Shown here piece after piece: positions 1-8,072 of a DNA stretch of 56,873 nucleotides. Position 1 is the stretch's first letter; each line of letters begins with the position of its first letter. Source of the DNA: Acidobacteriota bacterium. GTDB taxonomy: Bacteria > Acidobacteriota > Vicinamibacteria > Vicinamibacterales > JAKQTR01. Both the position numbers and the translations under genes were made by a program. Below the pieces are notes generated by a model. The model worked only from the letters and a program-made list of their open reading frames with translations. It did no database searches and had not been told where the DNA came from. The stretch is taken from contig JAPKZO010000038.1 in assembly GCA_026393755.1 (NCBI GenBank), forward strand, positions 1 to 56,873, given 5' to 3'.

Positions 1-1
1 G

Positions 2-1288
2 GCGCTCGTGATCGGTGCGGCGGCACTGCACGGGCCGGTGTGGGCGTTGCGCGCGATCGGGCGCACGGGAAGCACGGTCGGCCGGGCGACACTCGGCGGG
101 CTGACGCGAGTGGCGCAGGACGCGGTACTCCTAGCGCTGGACACGGTGCTCGTGGCGCGGGACACGGTACTCGTGGCGCGGGACACGGTGCTCGTGGCGC
201 GGGAGACGGTGCTCGTGGCGCAGGACACGGCGCCCGTGCCGCAGGACACGGTGCTCGTGGCGCAGGACACGGCGCCCGTGCCGCTCGTGATCGGTGCGGC
301 GGCACTCCACGGGCCGGTGTGGGTGTTGCGCGCGATCGGGCGCACGGGCGGCACAGTCGGCAGGGCGACACTCGGCGGCCTGACACGAGTGGCGCGAGGG
401 ACGGTGCGCGCGGCGCGAGGGACGGTGCGTGCGGCGCGGGACACGGCGCGCGCGACGTACGGGATCGGCTCCGCGACATTTCTGGTTCGGCAGGCTCGGC
501 ACCCACTCGTCGGCGGGCAACTTGTGTTCGCCGCCTTGCTCGTGATCGCGGTGTGGCCCGGAATGTTGCTCGCCACCCCGCAGGGGCGTGGACTGCTTCA
601 GCTCTGGATCGAGGATGTTGAGTCGGCTGCAGGGAAGCACCGTCTGGCGAAGGTTTCCAACGTCGTGGCGCCCCGCCCGACTGCGCTCCGTGTTCAGTCC
701 GAGCCGACTGGAGCGCAGGTCTGGATCGATGGCGTGCTGAAGGGCGAAACCCCTCTGGCGCTCGATCACATCAAGCAAGGCATCCACACCGTCGTTCTCC
801 GCCATGCCTCTGGATCGGTTCGCACGACGGTCCGCGTGGGACAGGGCGAGTCAGCCGATCTCCTGGTCCCCATCTACCCCGGGTGGCTCGCCGTCTTTGC
901 GTCAGTCGAACTGCAGATTCTCGAGGGGGGCGCCGTCATCGGGACAACGGAAAGTGGGCGCTTCTTCGTCAGGCCGGGTTACCACACCGTGGAGCTCGTG
1001 AGCGCGCGGCTCGGGTTCCGGACCACACGCACGATCGAAGTGAAGCCCGGTGAGGTGGCGGCGTTGAACGTCGCACTGCCACCCGCGCCGCTCGAGATCG
1101 TCGCCCCGCAAGGCTCCGAGATCTGGGTCGACGGGCTGCTGATTGGCGCCGCTCCCCTTCAGCCCCAGTCCGTGGCCGTCGGCACACGTGATGTGATGAT
1201 GCGGCACCCGGTGCTTGGTGAGCAGCGACAAACAACGACGGTCACGTACGGCACGCCGAATCGGGTCGTCTTTGCGTCGCCCAGTTGA
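2..1288 (+). CDS. PEGA-domain membrane protein with N-terminal repeats, 5' partial
   Basis: The frame is open to the left edge, so the start lies outside the window. The N-terminal part is repetitive: a block containing IGAAALHGPVW...LGGLTRVA occurs twice (about nt 5-118 and 286-400), separated by 7-residue units of the form DTVLVAR/DTAPVPQ encoded by 21-bp DNA repeats. A hydrophobic segment (FAALLVIAVWPGMLLA, nt about 525-575) looks like a membrane anchor. After it come about three PEGA-type beta units with signatures such as GAQVWIDGVLKGETPL and GSEIWVDGLLIGAAPL. PEGA domains are usually extracytoplasmic surface or binding modules; the specific role here is unknown. The last codons are followed by a TGA at 1286. 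Confidence 0.75.
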   Translation, partial: ALVIGAAALHGPVWALRAIGRTGSTVGRATLGGLTRVAQDAVLLALDTVLVARDTVLVARDTVLVARETVLVAQDTAPVPQDTVLVAQDTAPVPLVIGAAALHGPVWVLRAIGRTGGTVGRATLGGLTRVARGTVRAARGTVRAARDTARATYGIGSATFLVRQARHPLVGGQLVFAALLVIAVWPGMLLATPQGRGLLQLWIEDVESAAGKHRLAKVSNVVAPRPTALRVQSEPTGAQVWIDGVLKGETPLALDHIKQGIHTVVLRHASGSVRTTVRVGQGESADLLVPIYPGWLAVFASVELQILEGGAVIGTTESGRFFVRPGYHTVELVSARLGFRTTRTIEVKPGEVAALNVALPPAPLEIVAPQGSEIWVDGLLIGAAPLQPQSVAVGTRDVMMRHPVLGEQRQTTTVTYGTPNRVVFASPS

Positions 1289-1434
1289 TGACTCCGCCAG
1301 GCAAGTTCCCCATGTGGCGCGGCCACACCCGCGCCGCGATGAAGCTGCTTTCGCTCCTGTTGCGCTATTGCGTCGCCGTTGTTACGCGTGTTTCTCCGTA
1401 GCCACGCCTGCAACTGTTTGCCGCCCCGCCGTCT

Positions 1435-3390
1435 CTACTTCCCGAGGATCCCCAGCACCACCGCCGACGGCTCGGCCTTGTCGTGATACACGCGCTCGGT
1501 CGCCTTCTTGAAATCCGAGGCCTTCGCGTTCGGAATATCGACGAAGGTCTGCGGATTCAGGTCGGCGAGCGGAAACCACGAGCTCTGCACCTGAACCATG
1601 ATGCGGTGCCCGCGGCGGAACGTGTGCAGCACGTCGGGCATGTCCACGTTCACCGCCTCCACCTTGCCCGGCGTCATGGCTTCGGGCTTCTCCCAGCTGT
1701 TGCGGAACTTCGCGCGCATCGGTTCGCCGCGCACCAGCATCTGGTAGCCCGCCATCCGCTCCGTCGGTACCGCGACGTCCGTCGGACGCGCGGCAGACGC
1801 CTCGGGCTCGGGATAGTCGTCCGGGAAGACGTCGACGAGCTTGACGACGAAATCCGAGTCGGTGCCCGACGTCGAGACGCGAAGCTTCGCCGAGATGGGC
1901 CCGGCAATCGTCACGTCCTCATCGAGCGGCTCGGTCTGGTACACCAGGACATCCGGGCGCCGCGCAAAGGAGCGCTGGTCGGCGACCATGTACTCCTGCT
2001 CGGTGCGGCCCACGCTGGTGTACGGAATGAACGGCACCGGGTGCGCCGGGTCGCTCACGTACTCGTCGAACGACCCCTGCGCCTCGCCGGGCGGGTCGAA
2101 CGACAGCTTCCCGTTGGGGTGGAAGTAGAGCTGCTTCGCCTGCACGTGCTTCGGCGGCCATTCGGCGAACTGCCGCCACACGTTGGTTCCGGTCTCGAAC
2201 ATGTAGGCCTCCGGCAGCCGCGCGTCGCCGTTGCCCTTCAGGTACTGCTCGAAGAACGGATAGATGATCTGCTCGCGCCAGAACTCGCCCGTGTTCGAGG
2301 CGAACGGCACGCGCCCCAGGCTGGCGCCAGGCCAGCGCGCCCACCCGCCGTGGACCCACGGGCCGACGACGAGCGCGTTGAAGATGCCTGGGCTCTGCTG
2401 TTCGATGGCGCGGTACGTCTTGAAAGGCCCGCTCAGATCTTCCGCGTCGAACCATCCCCCGACGGTCAGCACCGCGCACTTCACGCCGTGCATGTGGCGC
2501 GACAGGTTACGGGCCTGCCAGTACGCATCGTAGGTCGAATGATGCACCTGATCCTGGAAGAGCCAGTTGGGAGGCGCGAAGAGCGCATCGAGCTTTGACA
2601 GCGGCACGGCGTGATCGAGGAAGAACCGGTATCCGTCGGTTGTCCCGTAGTCGAACGGCGTGTTGGCCTTGGGCGGAAGCGTGGGCTCGCCGCCCGCACT
2701 CCTGCAGGGGGGCATGCTGCATGGCACCGGGTCGCGCGGCCGGAACGACGTATAGAACCCGAAGTTCGCGGCCAGCTGAAACGCGCCTCCGTGGTACCCA
2801 TCGTCGGTGAAGAACAGGTCTGTCATCGGCGCTTCGGGCGAGGCGGCTCGGATGGCCGGATGCGAGTCGATGATGCTGGCGGCCGTGAAGAACCCCGGAT
2901 ACGAGATACCCCAGATCCCCACCTTGCCGTTGTTGTTCGGCACGTTCTTCAGCAGCCACTCCACCGTGTCGTACGTGTCGGTGCTCTCGTCCACGTCCTG
3001 GTTCCCGCCGGGGGCGTCAATGTGGGGACGCATCTCGACGAACGCGCCTTCCGACATGTACCGCCCGCGGACGTCCTGGAACACGAAGATGTACCCGGCG
3101 CGGTCGAACGACTCCGACGGCCCGAGCCGAGGCTTGTAGCTGTCCGCGCCGTACGGCCCGACCGTGTACGGCGTGCGCGTCATCAGGAAGGGATACGCCC
3201 TGGACGCGTCCTTCGGGACGTAGATGGACGTGAACAGGCGCTTGCCGTCGCGCATCGGGATGCGCGCTTCGTACTTGGTGTAGTGCGCGCGGACATCGAA
3301 CCCCGGCGCCTGCTGGCTCTGTATGGCCACCGTCGAGGCGGCCATCAGGACGACCAGGGCGCCCACGTATCCACGTCGTATACCGTTCAT
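1435..3390 (-). CDS. Secreted CocE/NonD-family hydrolase (X-Pro dipeptidyl-peptidase-like)
   Basis: 651 residues. The start is set at 3390 because GGGGAAGAG lies just upstream and the next residues (MNGIRRGYVGALVVLMAAST) form a signal peptide; the longer frame from 3453 is less likely. The N-terminal half is the CocE alpha/beta hydrolase fold: IPMRDGKRLFTSIYVPK, RTPYTVGPYG, the oxyanion region FQDVRGRYMSEG and the nucleophile elbow GISYPGF. The His region is VGPWVHGGW. The C-terminal half is the jelly-roll domain (PXPC type) with FRRGHRIMVQVQSSWFP. The family hydrolyses esters or acyl-peptide bonds. It is divergent from the TetR gene at 3586, so the intergenic stretch serves both. Substrate unknown. 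Confidence 0.88.
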   Translation of the reverse strand: MNGIRRGYVGALVVLMAASTVAIQSQQAPGFDVRAHYTKYEARIPMRDGKRLFTSIYVPKDASRAYPFLMTRTPYTVGPYGADSYKPRLGPSESFDRAGYIFVFQDVRGRYMSEGAFVEMRPHIDAPGGNQDVDESTDTYDTVEWLLKNVPNNNGKVGIWGISYPGFFTAASIIDSHPAIRAASPEAPMTDLFFTDDGYHGGAFQLAANFGFYTSFRPRDPVPCSMPPCRSAGGEPTLPPKANTPFDYGTTDGYRFFLDHAVPLSKLDALFAPPNWLFQDQVHHSTYDAYWQARNLSRHMHGVKCAVLTVGGWFDAEDLSGPFKTYRAIEQQSPGIFNALVVGPWVHGGWARWPGASLGRVPFASNTGEFWREQIIYPFFEQYLKGNGDARLPEAYMFETGTNVWRQFAEWPPKHVQAKQLYFHPNGKLSFDPPGEAQGSFDEYVSDPAHPVPFIPYTSVGRTEQEYMVADQRSFARRPDVLVYQTEPLDEDVTIAGPISAKLRVSTSGTDSDFVVKLVDVFPDDYPEPEASAARPTDVAVPTERMAGYQMLVRGEPMRAKFRNSWEKPEAMTPGKVEAVNVDMPDVLHTFRRGHRIMVQVQSSWFPLADLNPQTFVDIPNAKASDFKKATERVYHDKAEPSAVVLGILGK

Positions 3391-3551
3391 AGTCTCTTCC
3401 CCCGCAAGTCCGGTTTGCCCGCACGCGGTTACTGAAATGGATCGATCTGACACTACGGCCGCCGAACCGGCGGTGTCATAGAGTATCCTGCATTCTTCGG
3501 CTTGCGACGCCGTAGATCACATTGGACACTCCCGCCGGGCGTGAAACCGGG

Positions 3552-3577
3552 TATACTTTCGAACGAACGTTCGAACG
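3552..3577 (+). promoter_or_regulatory. Putative promoter element and TetR operator
   Basis: A -10-like TATACT (3552-3557) is followed at once by a palindrome: perfect core CGAACGTTCG at 3564-3573, with outer CG pairs at 3560-3561 and 3576-3577. It lies 9 bp before the ATG of the TetR-type regulator. TetR proteins typically bind such palindromes over their own promoter, so autorepression of the regulator and the downstream redox operon is the natural inference. No good -35 box was found at standard spacing. Confidence 0.5.
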
Positions 3578-3585
3578 GGTGCCCC

Positions 3586-4224
3586 ATGCCACGTAACAAG
3601 ACACTGAGACAGCAACGGACCCCGAGCTTCGACGCCAAGCTGCTCACCCTCCTGAGCGTGGCGGCGCGGGTGTTTGCCGCAGAAGGCTACGACAAGACGT
3701 CCATGCGGCGGATCGCCGCGGAAGCCGGAATGAGCCTGGCCGGCATCTATCACTACTGCGCCAGCAAGCAGGAACTCCTCTACGACATCCAGTTCCACGC
3801 CTTCGACTCGTTGCTCCGCGGCCTCCGTGAATGCGCCGAGAACGTCGCCGACCCGCGCGAGCGCCTGAGGGCGGCGGTCGGCAGCCACGTCCGTCATTTC
3901 GGCGACAACATGGATGCGCTCAAGGTGTGCGCCCGCGAACTGCAGGCGCTCGAGGGCAAGGCTTACCGCGACGTCCACGGATTGCGCCGCGCCTACTTCG
4001 ACGCCATGCACGACATCGTCAAGCAGCTTCGGCCGAGGACCAGGTCCCGCCGTCACTCCTGGCTCGCCACGGCCAACCTGTTCGGGATGATCAACTGGTT
4101 CTACCAATGGTACGACGCCGGGCAAGCCAGCGCGGGCCTCGACCAGCTTGCTGACCACCAGGTGGCGCTCTTTCTTGACGGGTACGCCGCTCCCACGCGC
4201 CGGGCCAAGCGAGGACACGCATGA
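3586..4224 (+). CDS. TetR/AcrR-family transcriptional regulator
   Basis: 212 residues from the ATG at 3586 (a longer in-frame ORF from 3502 would run through the operator). Residues about 15-65 form the TetR helix-turn-helix: LLSVAARVFAAEGYDKTSM, IAAEAGMSLAGIYHYC, SKQELLYDI. The C-terminal ligand domain is of the type that often binds acyl-CoAs or aromatics, but the ligand cannot be read from sequence. Its stop overlaps the start of the BamB-like gene (ATGA at 4221-4224), so regulator and enzyme genes are translationally coupled. It probably controls the redox operon through the palindrome upstream of its own start. Confidence 0.9.
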   Translation: MPRNKTLRQQRTPSFDAKLLTLLSVAARVFAAEGYDKTSMRRIAAEAGMSLAGIYHYCASKQELLYDIQFHAFDSLLRGLRECAENVADPRERLRAAVGSHVRHFGDNMDALKVCARELQALEGKAYRDVHGLRRAYFDAMHDIVKQLRPRTRSRRHSWLATANLFGMINWFYQWYDAGQASAGLDQLADHQVALFLDGYAAPTRRAKRGHA

Positions 4225-6245
4225 GGTACGCCGAAACCGGTTTCAACCTGGAGGTGGACCTGACCCGCGGCAGTATCGAGCGGGTCGCCACCGACCCCCG
4301 CGACACCGGGTTTCTCCTCGGGGGCTTGGGCACCAACGCGCGGCTGATGTGGGACCGCGTGCCTCCCGAGGTTGAACCCTTCTCCGCCGAGAACCTGCTC
4401 GTGTTCGGCACGGGCCTGCTGGCAGGGACGCCGGCGCCCGGCTGCAATCGCACCATCGTCTCAGCTATCTCTCCGCAGACGAGGCTGTTCGCCTTCTCGA
4501 TCATGGGCGGGTTCTGGGGACCTGAGTTGAAGCACGCGGGGTACGACAAGGTCGTCATCCGCGGCAAGTCCCCCGAGATGGTCTATCTCTGGATCAACGA
4601 CGACAAGGTGGAACTCCGGGACGCAACGCACTTCCGGGGGCTCGGGACGCTGGAGACCGCGGAGCTCATCCGGCAGGAGCTGCACGAGCCGATGGCCCAG
4701 GTGGCCTCGATCGGCCTGGCCGGCGAGAACCGGGTCTTCTTCGCCTCCATCGAGCAGGGCCGGTCGAGCGCCAGCCGACAGGGCCTCGGTGCCGTCATGG
4801 GAGACAAGAACCTCAAGGCGATCGCCGTACGCGGCAGAAAGGATATCAACATCGCCAGGCCGGCGACGTTCATCAGACACTGCAATGACGCGCTGAAGTA
4901 CATCGAAGTTCGCGACAGGAATCCGATCCCGGGCGTCATGCCGATCCTGGCCGGGCTCGGCTCGCCGCAGGAGATGCGCGAGAACGATGAGCAGTGGCAC
5001 ACCGAGAACTTCATGTGGGGCAATGCCCGCCACCGCCGCAAGGGGTTCTGGACCGACCAGGTTCACGAGAAGTGGACGAGCACCATGGAGACGATGAGGA
5101 CGCGTCTGCTGAGCTGCCACAACTGTCCGCTGAAGTGCGGCGCGGCGATCTCGGTCGATACCCGGATCTGCTCGTACATGATGAAGTGCTTCTCGAAGCT
5201 CACGTACACCATGGCGGCGATGTCCGACCTGGACTTCGGCCTCAAGATCGCCCAGAAGGCGACCGAGCACGGCGTCGACGCCTTTTCGGCGCCGCAGACC
5301 TTGGCATTCGCCATCGAGCTCTACGAGGCCGGCATTCTGACCGACGCGGACTTCCCCGGATGGCCTGCCGATCCGGAGGGCCGGTTCTACTGGCTCCTTG
5401 ACCACATCGTGCGCCGCGAGGGAATCGGAGACGTGCTGGCCGACGGCACGTACTGGGCTGCCGAGCGAATCGGCAAGGGCGCGCAGGCGTTCGCCCACAA
5501 CAACATCAAGAAGCACGAGCAGCTGCCGCTCAAGCTGGGGATGCTCAATCCCATCTACTTCCTGATGTACTCGACCGGCGAGAAGATCAACATCACCCAG
5601 ATCGAAGGGAACTTCCCCCAGACGCCCTTCCCGACGATGGAGGAGCGCGAGGCCTTCGTCAAGGATTGGGAGCACGTCCCCGACGAGCGGTTCAAGCAGT
5701 GGTTCCTCGACTGGGAGTTGCGCGGCGAGAAGTCGATTCCCCACTATCCGCCCGTCGATGCGACCTCCGAGATCGTGCACTGGCAGGAGATGATGCACTA
5801 CATTGACGACAGCGTCGGGGTGTGCGCCGGGCTGTCATCGTTCCCGCTCAAGCCGCCGTACCATATCCACAACTGGCCGTCGATCATCTCGGCCGGGGCC
5901 GGCCTCGATCTGGACGAGGCTGGCCTCAAGCACGTGATCCGGCGGACCCGTACGCTGGTCCGGGCCATCAATATCAGCCGCGGCCTGCGCCGCACGGATG
6001 AGAAGCCGCCTGATGACCACTGGAAGCACCGGCTCCCTGAACTCGAGACGAAGCTTCTGGATGCCTACTACAAGTTCAAGGGCTGGACGAGCGACGGGAT
6101 TCCGACGCGCGCGACGCTTCACGAGCTTGGCCTCGATGACGTCGCCGGCGAGTTTCTCCGGCGGGGGATCCTGAAGGAGGAGGACGAGGAGGACGCCGCG
6201 CCCACCACGGTACCGAGCCCCGCGAGCGCGGGAGGCACGCCATGA
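4221..6245 (+). CDS. bamB: BamB-like aldehyde:ferredoxin oxidoreductase-family tungsten enzyme (class II benzoyl-CoA reductase catalytic subunit type)
   Basis: 674 residues. N-terminal AOR pterin domain (about 1-205) and C-terminal AOR domains with the [4Fe-4S] ligands C299-x2-C302-x3-C306 and a fourth Cys at C535 (DDSVGVC). Position matches to BamB of Geobacter, as I recall its structure, are striking: E251, E257, H260 and a Cys at 323 (one off from the reported tungsten ligand C322). Residue 255, a His in that enzyme, is Asn here. BamB binds a tungsten bis-pterin and reduces the aromatic ring of benzoyl-CoA without ATP. The neighbours are BamC-, BamD-, BamE- and BamF-like genes. No benzoate-activation or ring-hydrolysis genes are in the window, so another CoA ester or an aldehyde remains possible. 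Confidence 0.8.
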   Translation: MRYAETGFNLEVDLTRGSIERVATDPRDTGFLLGGLGTNARLMWDRVPPEVEPFSAENLLVFGTGLLAGTPAPGCNRTIVSAISPQTRLFAFSIMGGFWGPELKHAGYDKVVIRGKSPEMVYLWINDDKVELRDATHFRGLGTLETAELIRQELHEPMAQVASIGLAGENRVFFASIEQGRSSASRQGLGAVMGDKNLKAIAVRGRKDINIARPATFIRHCNDALKYIEVRDRNPIPGVMPILAGLGSPQEMRENDEQWHTENFMWGNARHRRKGFWTDQVHEKWTSTMETMRTRLLSCHNCPLKCGAAISVDTRICSYMMKCFSKLTYTMAAMSDLDFGLKIAQKATEHGVDAFSAPQTLAFAIELYEAGILTDADFPGWPADPEGRFYWLLDHIVRREGIGDVLADGTYWAAERIGKGAQAFAHNNIKKHEQLPLKLGMLNPIYFLMYSTGEKINITQIEGNFPQTPFPTMEEREAFVKDWEHVPDERFKQWFLDWELRGEKSIPHYPPVDATSEIVHWQEMMHYIDDSVGVCAGLSSFPLKPPYHIHNWPSIISAGAGLDLDEAGLKHVIRRTRTLVRAINISRGLRRTDEKPPDDHWKHRLPELETKLLDAYYKFKGWTSDGIPTRATLHELGLDDVAGEFLRRGILKEEDEEDAAPTTVPSPASAGGTP

Positions 6246-6784
6246 AACGCTCGAACGCCAGGACCGTCAAGACGATCACGATCGACATCGCCAAGTGCAA
6301 CGGCTGCCGGGCGTGCGAGGTGATTTGCGCCGCGTTTCACGCGAAGCCGGTGTACAGCAGCACCAATCCCGCGAGGTCGCGCATCCGGGTGATCCGCGAT
6401 CCGGTCGCGGACATCTACCTGCCAGTGTACGCCGGCGAGTACACCGCCGCCGAGTGCGCCGGCCGCGACAAGTACATCATCAACGACAGGGAATACGAGG
6501 AGTGCGCCTTCTGCCGGGCGTCGTGCCCGTCCCGTGACTTCTTCAAGGAGCCGGATTCGGACCTGCCGCTCAAGTGCGACATGTGCGAATCGGATCCGAC
6601 CGTCACCGAGCCGCTGTGCGTGCAGTGGTGCCTCTCGCATGCCCTGGTCTACGAAGAGCGGGAAGTGGCCGTCGAGAAGCTGGCCGCGGTCGACGACGTC
6701 GACATCGGTCTGAAAGCGCTGGCCGACGTGCACGGCTGGCCGAAGGTGATGGACGCCGCCGGCCGCATGGGCGGGAACAAGTAG
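6242..6784 (+). CDS. bamC: BamC-like polyferredoxin subunit
   Basis: 180 residues; the start overlaps the stop of the BamB-like gene (ATGA). Twelve cysteines in ferredoxin spacing: C19-x2-C22-x2-C25-x3-C29, then C72, C88, C91, C95, C112, C115, C126 and C130. That is enough for three [4Fe-4S] clusters, as in BamC, which forms a tight electron-transfer complex with BamB. No signal peptide, so it is cytoplasmic. It is homologous to the electron-transfer subunits paired with AOR and DMSO-reductase enzymes; context makes BamC the best match. Confidence 0.8.
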   Translation: MKRSNARTVKTITIDIAKCNGCRACEVICAAFHAKPVYSSTNPARSRIRVIRDPVADIYLPVYAGEYTAAECAGRDKYIINDREYEECAFCRASCPSRDFFKEPDSDLPLKCDMCESDPTVTEPLCVQWCLSHALVYEEREVAVEKLAAVDDVDIGLKALADVHGWPKVMDAAGRMGGNK

Positions 6785-6811
6785 AAGCCGCCCCACCGGG
6801 TCGCCCGCGGC

Positions 6812-6882
6812 GGGCGCAATGAATTGCGCCCCTGCGGGACATCCCGATGGATTGCCGTGTAGGGGCGCGATTTATCGCGCCC
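6812..6882. repeat. Two related palindromic extragenic repeats inside the operon
   Basis: Two short perfect hairpins lie between the BamC- and BamD-like genes. The first is GGGCGCAAT-GA-ATTGCGCCC (6812-6831), the second GGGCGCGAT-TT-ATCGCGCCC (6863-6882), each with a 9-bp stem. They are variants of one unit and resemble the GGGGCG...CGCCCC palindromes dispersed in many genomes. They fill most of the 118-nt gap and may affect mRNA processing or stability between cistrons. Confidence 0.6.
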
Positions 6883-6902
6883 GAACCAACGAGGTACGCA
6901 GT

Positions 6903-8072
6903 TTGGAGACCGTCGCCCCCTTTGCGGAGATCGTCGCGGCCGTCAGCCAGGCGGGCGGGCAGTCCAGCCGGCTGTGCTATCAGTGCGGCAAGTGTGACGT
7001 CGTCTGCCCGTGGAACCGGGTGCGGAACTTCAGCATCCGCAAGGTCGTCCGCGAGGCCAGCCTCGGCCTCTCCGAAATCGGCCTCGACGACATCTGGCGC
7101 TGCACGACGTGTGGCACCTGCCCGTCGCAGTGCCCTCGCGGAGTCGGGCAGATCGAGGTCAGCGTCGCCGTCCGTCGCGTCGCCACGAGCTACGGCGAAT
7201 TCGCCGGCTCGGCGCGAAAGGTCCGCGCCGCCGGGGCGAGTCTCGCGAGCGTTGGCAATCCCCTGAGCCAGGACAGGAGCAGGCGTGACGCCTGGGCGAA
7301 CGGCCTGGGCGTGAAGCCGTTTGCCGAAGGGATGGAACTGCTGTTCTTCGTCGGCTGCTATGGCAGCTTCGACCCGCGCGTGCGCAAGGTGTCGGTGGCC
7401 ATCGCGAAGATCCTCCAGCGCGCCGGCGTGGACTTCGGGATTCTCGGCAACGACGAGAACTGCTGCGGCGAGAGCATCCGCAAGGCCGGCAACGAGGAGG
7501 TCTTCCGCGCGCTGGCGAAGGCGAACATCAAGGCCTTCATCGATCGCGGGGTGAAGCGCATCCTCGTCGCCTCGCCTCACTGCTATCACGCGTTCAAGCG
7601 TGACTACGCCGAGTTCATGGTGCACTTCGAGGTGGTCCACCTCTCCGAGCTCCTGGCGGAGTTAGTGGCCGATGGGCGGCTGAAGCTCGTCCGCCCGCTC
7701 GGCAGGAGGGTCACCTACCACGACCCGTGCTACCTCGGGCGCCACAACGGGATCTACGACCAGCCCCGCACCGTGCTCGGCAAGGTGCCCGACCTCGAAC
7801 TGGTCGAGATGCCAGACCACCATCAAAACAGCCTGTGCTGCGGTGGCGGCGGCGGCAGGATCTGGATGGACACGCCCAAGGGCGAGCGGTTCGCCGACCT
7901 GAGAATCGCCCAGGCGAGAAGTACCGGCGCCAGCATACTGGTCACCTCCTGTCCTTACTGCATCAGCAACTTCGAAGACAGCCGCCTGGGCATCGCGGGT
8001 GGCGACGCGCTGGAGATCAAAGACCTCGCCGAGGTCGTCGCCGATTCGCTCGACGGAGTCGAGGCGTCATGA
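6903..8072 (+). CDS. bamD: BamD-like / HdrD-type iron-sulfur protein
   Basis: 389 residues from a TTG at 6903, chosen because GAGGT sits 7 nt upstream; the upstream ATG at 6819 lies inside a palindromic repeat and its codons translate only that repeat. Two [4Fe-4S] motifs (CYQCGKCDVVCP and CTTCGTCPSQCP) are followed by two CCG domains: ENCCGE...SPHCYH and DPCYLGR...SLCCGGGGG...SCPYC. This is the HdrD/GlpC/BamD architecture; CCG domains can bind non-cubane [4Fe-4S] clusters. It likely passes electrons between the HdrA-like subunit and the BamBC core. The end overlaps the next gene (ATGA, 8069-8072). Confidence 0.82.
   Translation: METVAPFAEIVAAVSQAGGQSSRLCYQCGKCDVVCPWNRVRNFSIRKVVREASLGLSEIGLDDIWRCTTCGTCPSQCPRGVGQIEVSVAVRRVATSYGEFAGSARKVRAAGASLASVGNPLSQDRSRRDAWANGLGVKPFAEGMELLFFVGCYGSFDPRVRKVSVAIAKILQRAGVDFGILGNDENCCGESIRKAGNEEVFRALAKANIKAFIDRGVKRILVASPHCYHAFKRDYAEFMVHFEVVHLSELLAELVADGRLKLVRPLGRRVTYHDPCYLGRHNGIYDQPRTVLGKVPDLELVEMPDHHQNSLCCGGGGGRIWMDTPKGERFADLRIAQARSTGASILVTSCPYCISNFEDSRLGIAGGDALEIKDLAEVVADSLDGVEAS

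Noticed and set aside
126-285. CRISPR-like repeats at the left edge
   Set aside because: 21-bp units are contiguous, in frame and degenerate; they encode a heptad repeat of the PEGA protein.
6819-6902. Upstream ATG start for the BamD-like gene
   Set aside because: The ATG lies inside a palindromic repeat and the extra 28 residues encode only that repeat; TTG 6903 has a well-placed GAGGT.
7727-8068. Extended start of the HdrA-like gene
   Set aside because: The extension overlaps the BamD-like gene in another frame and has no HdrA sequence; ATG 8069 overlaps the BamD-like stop and begins the FAD domain.
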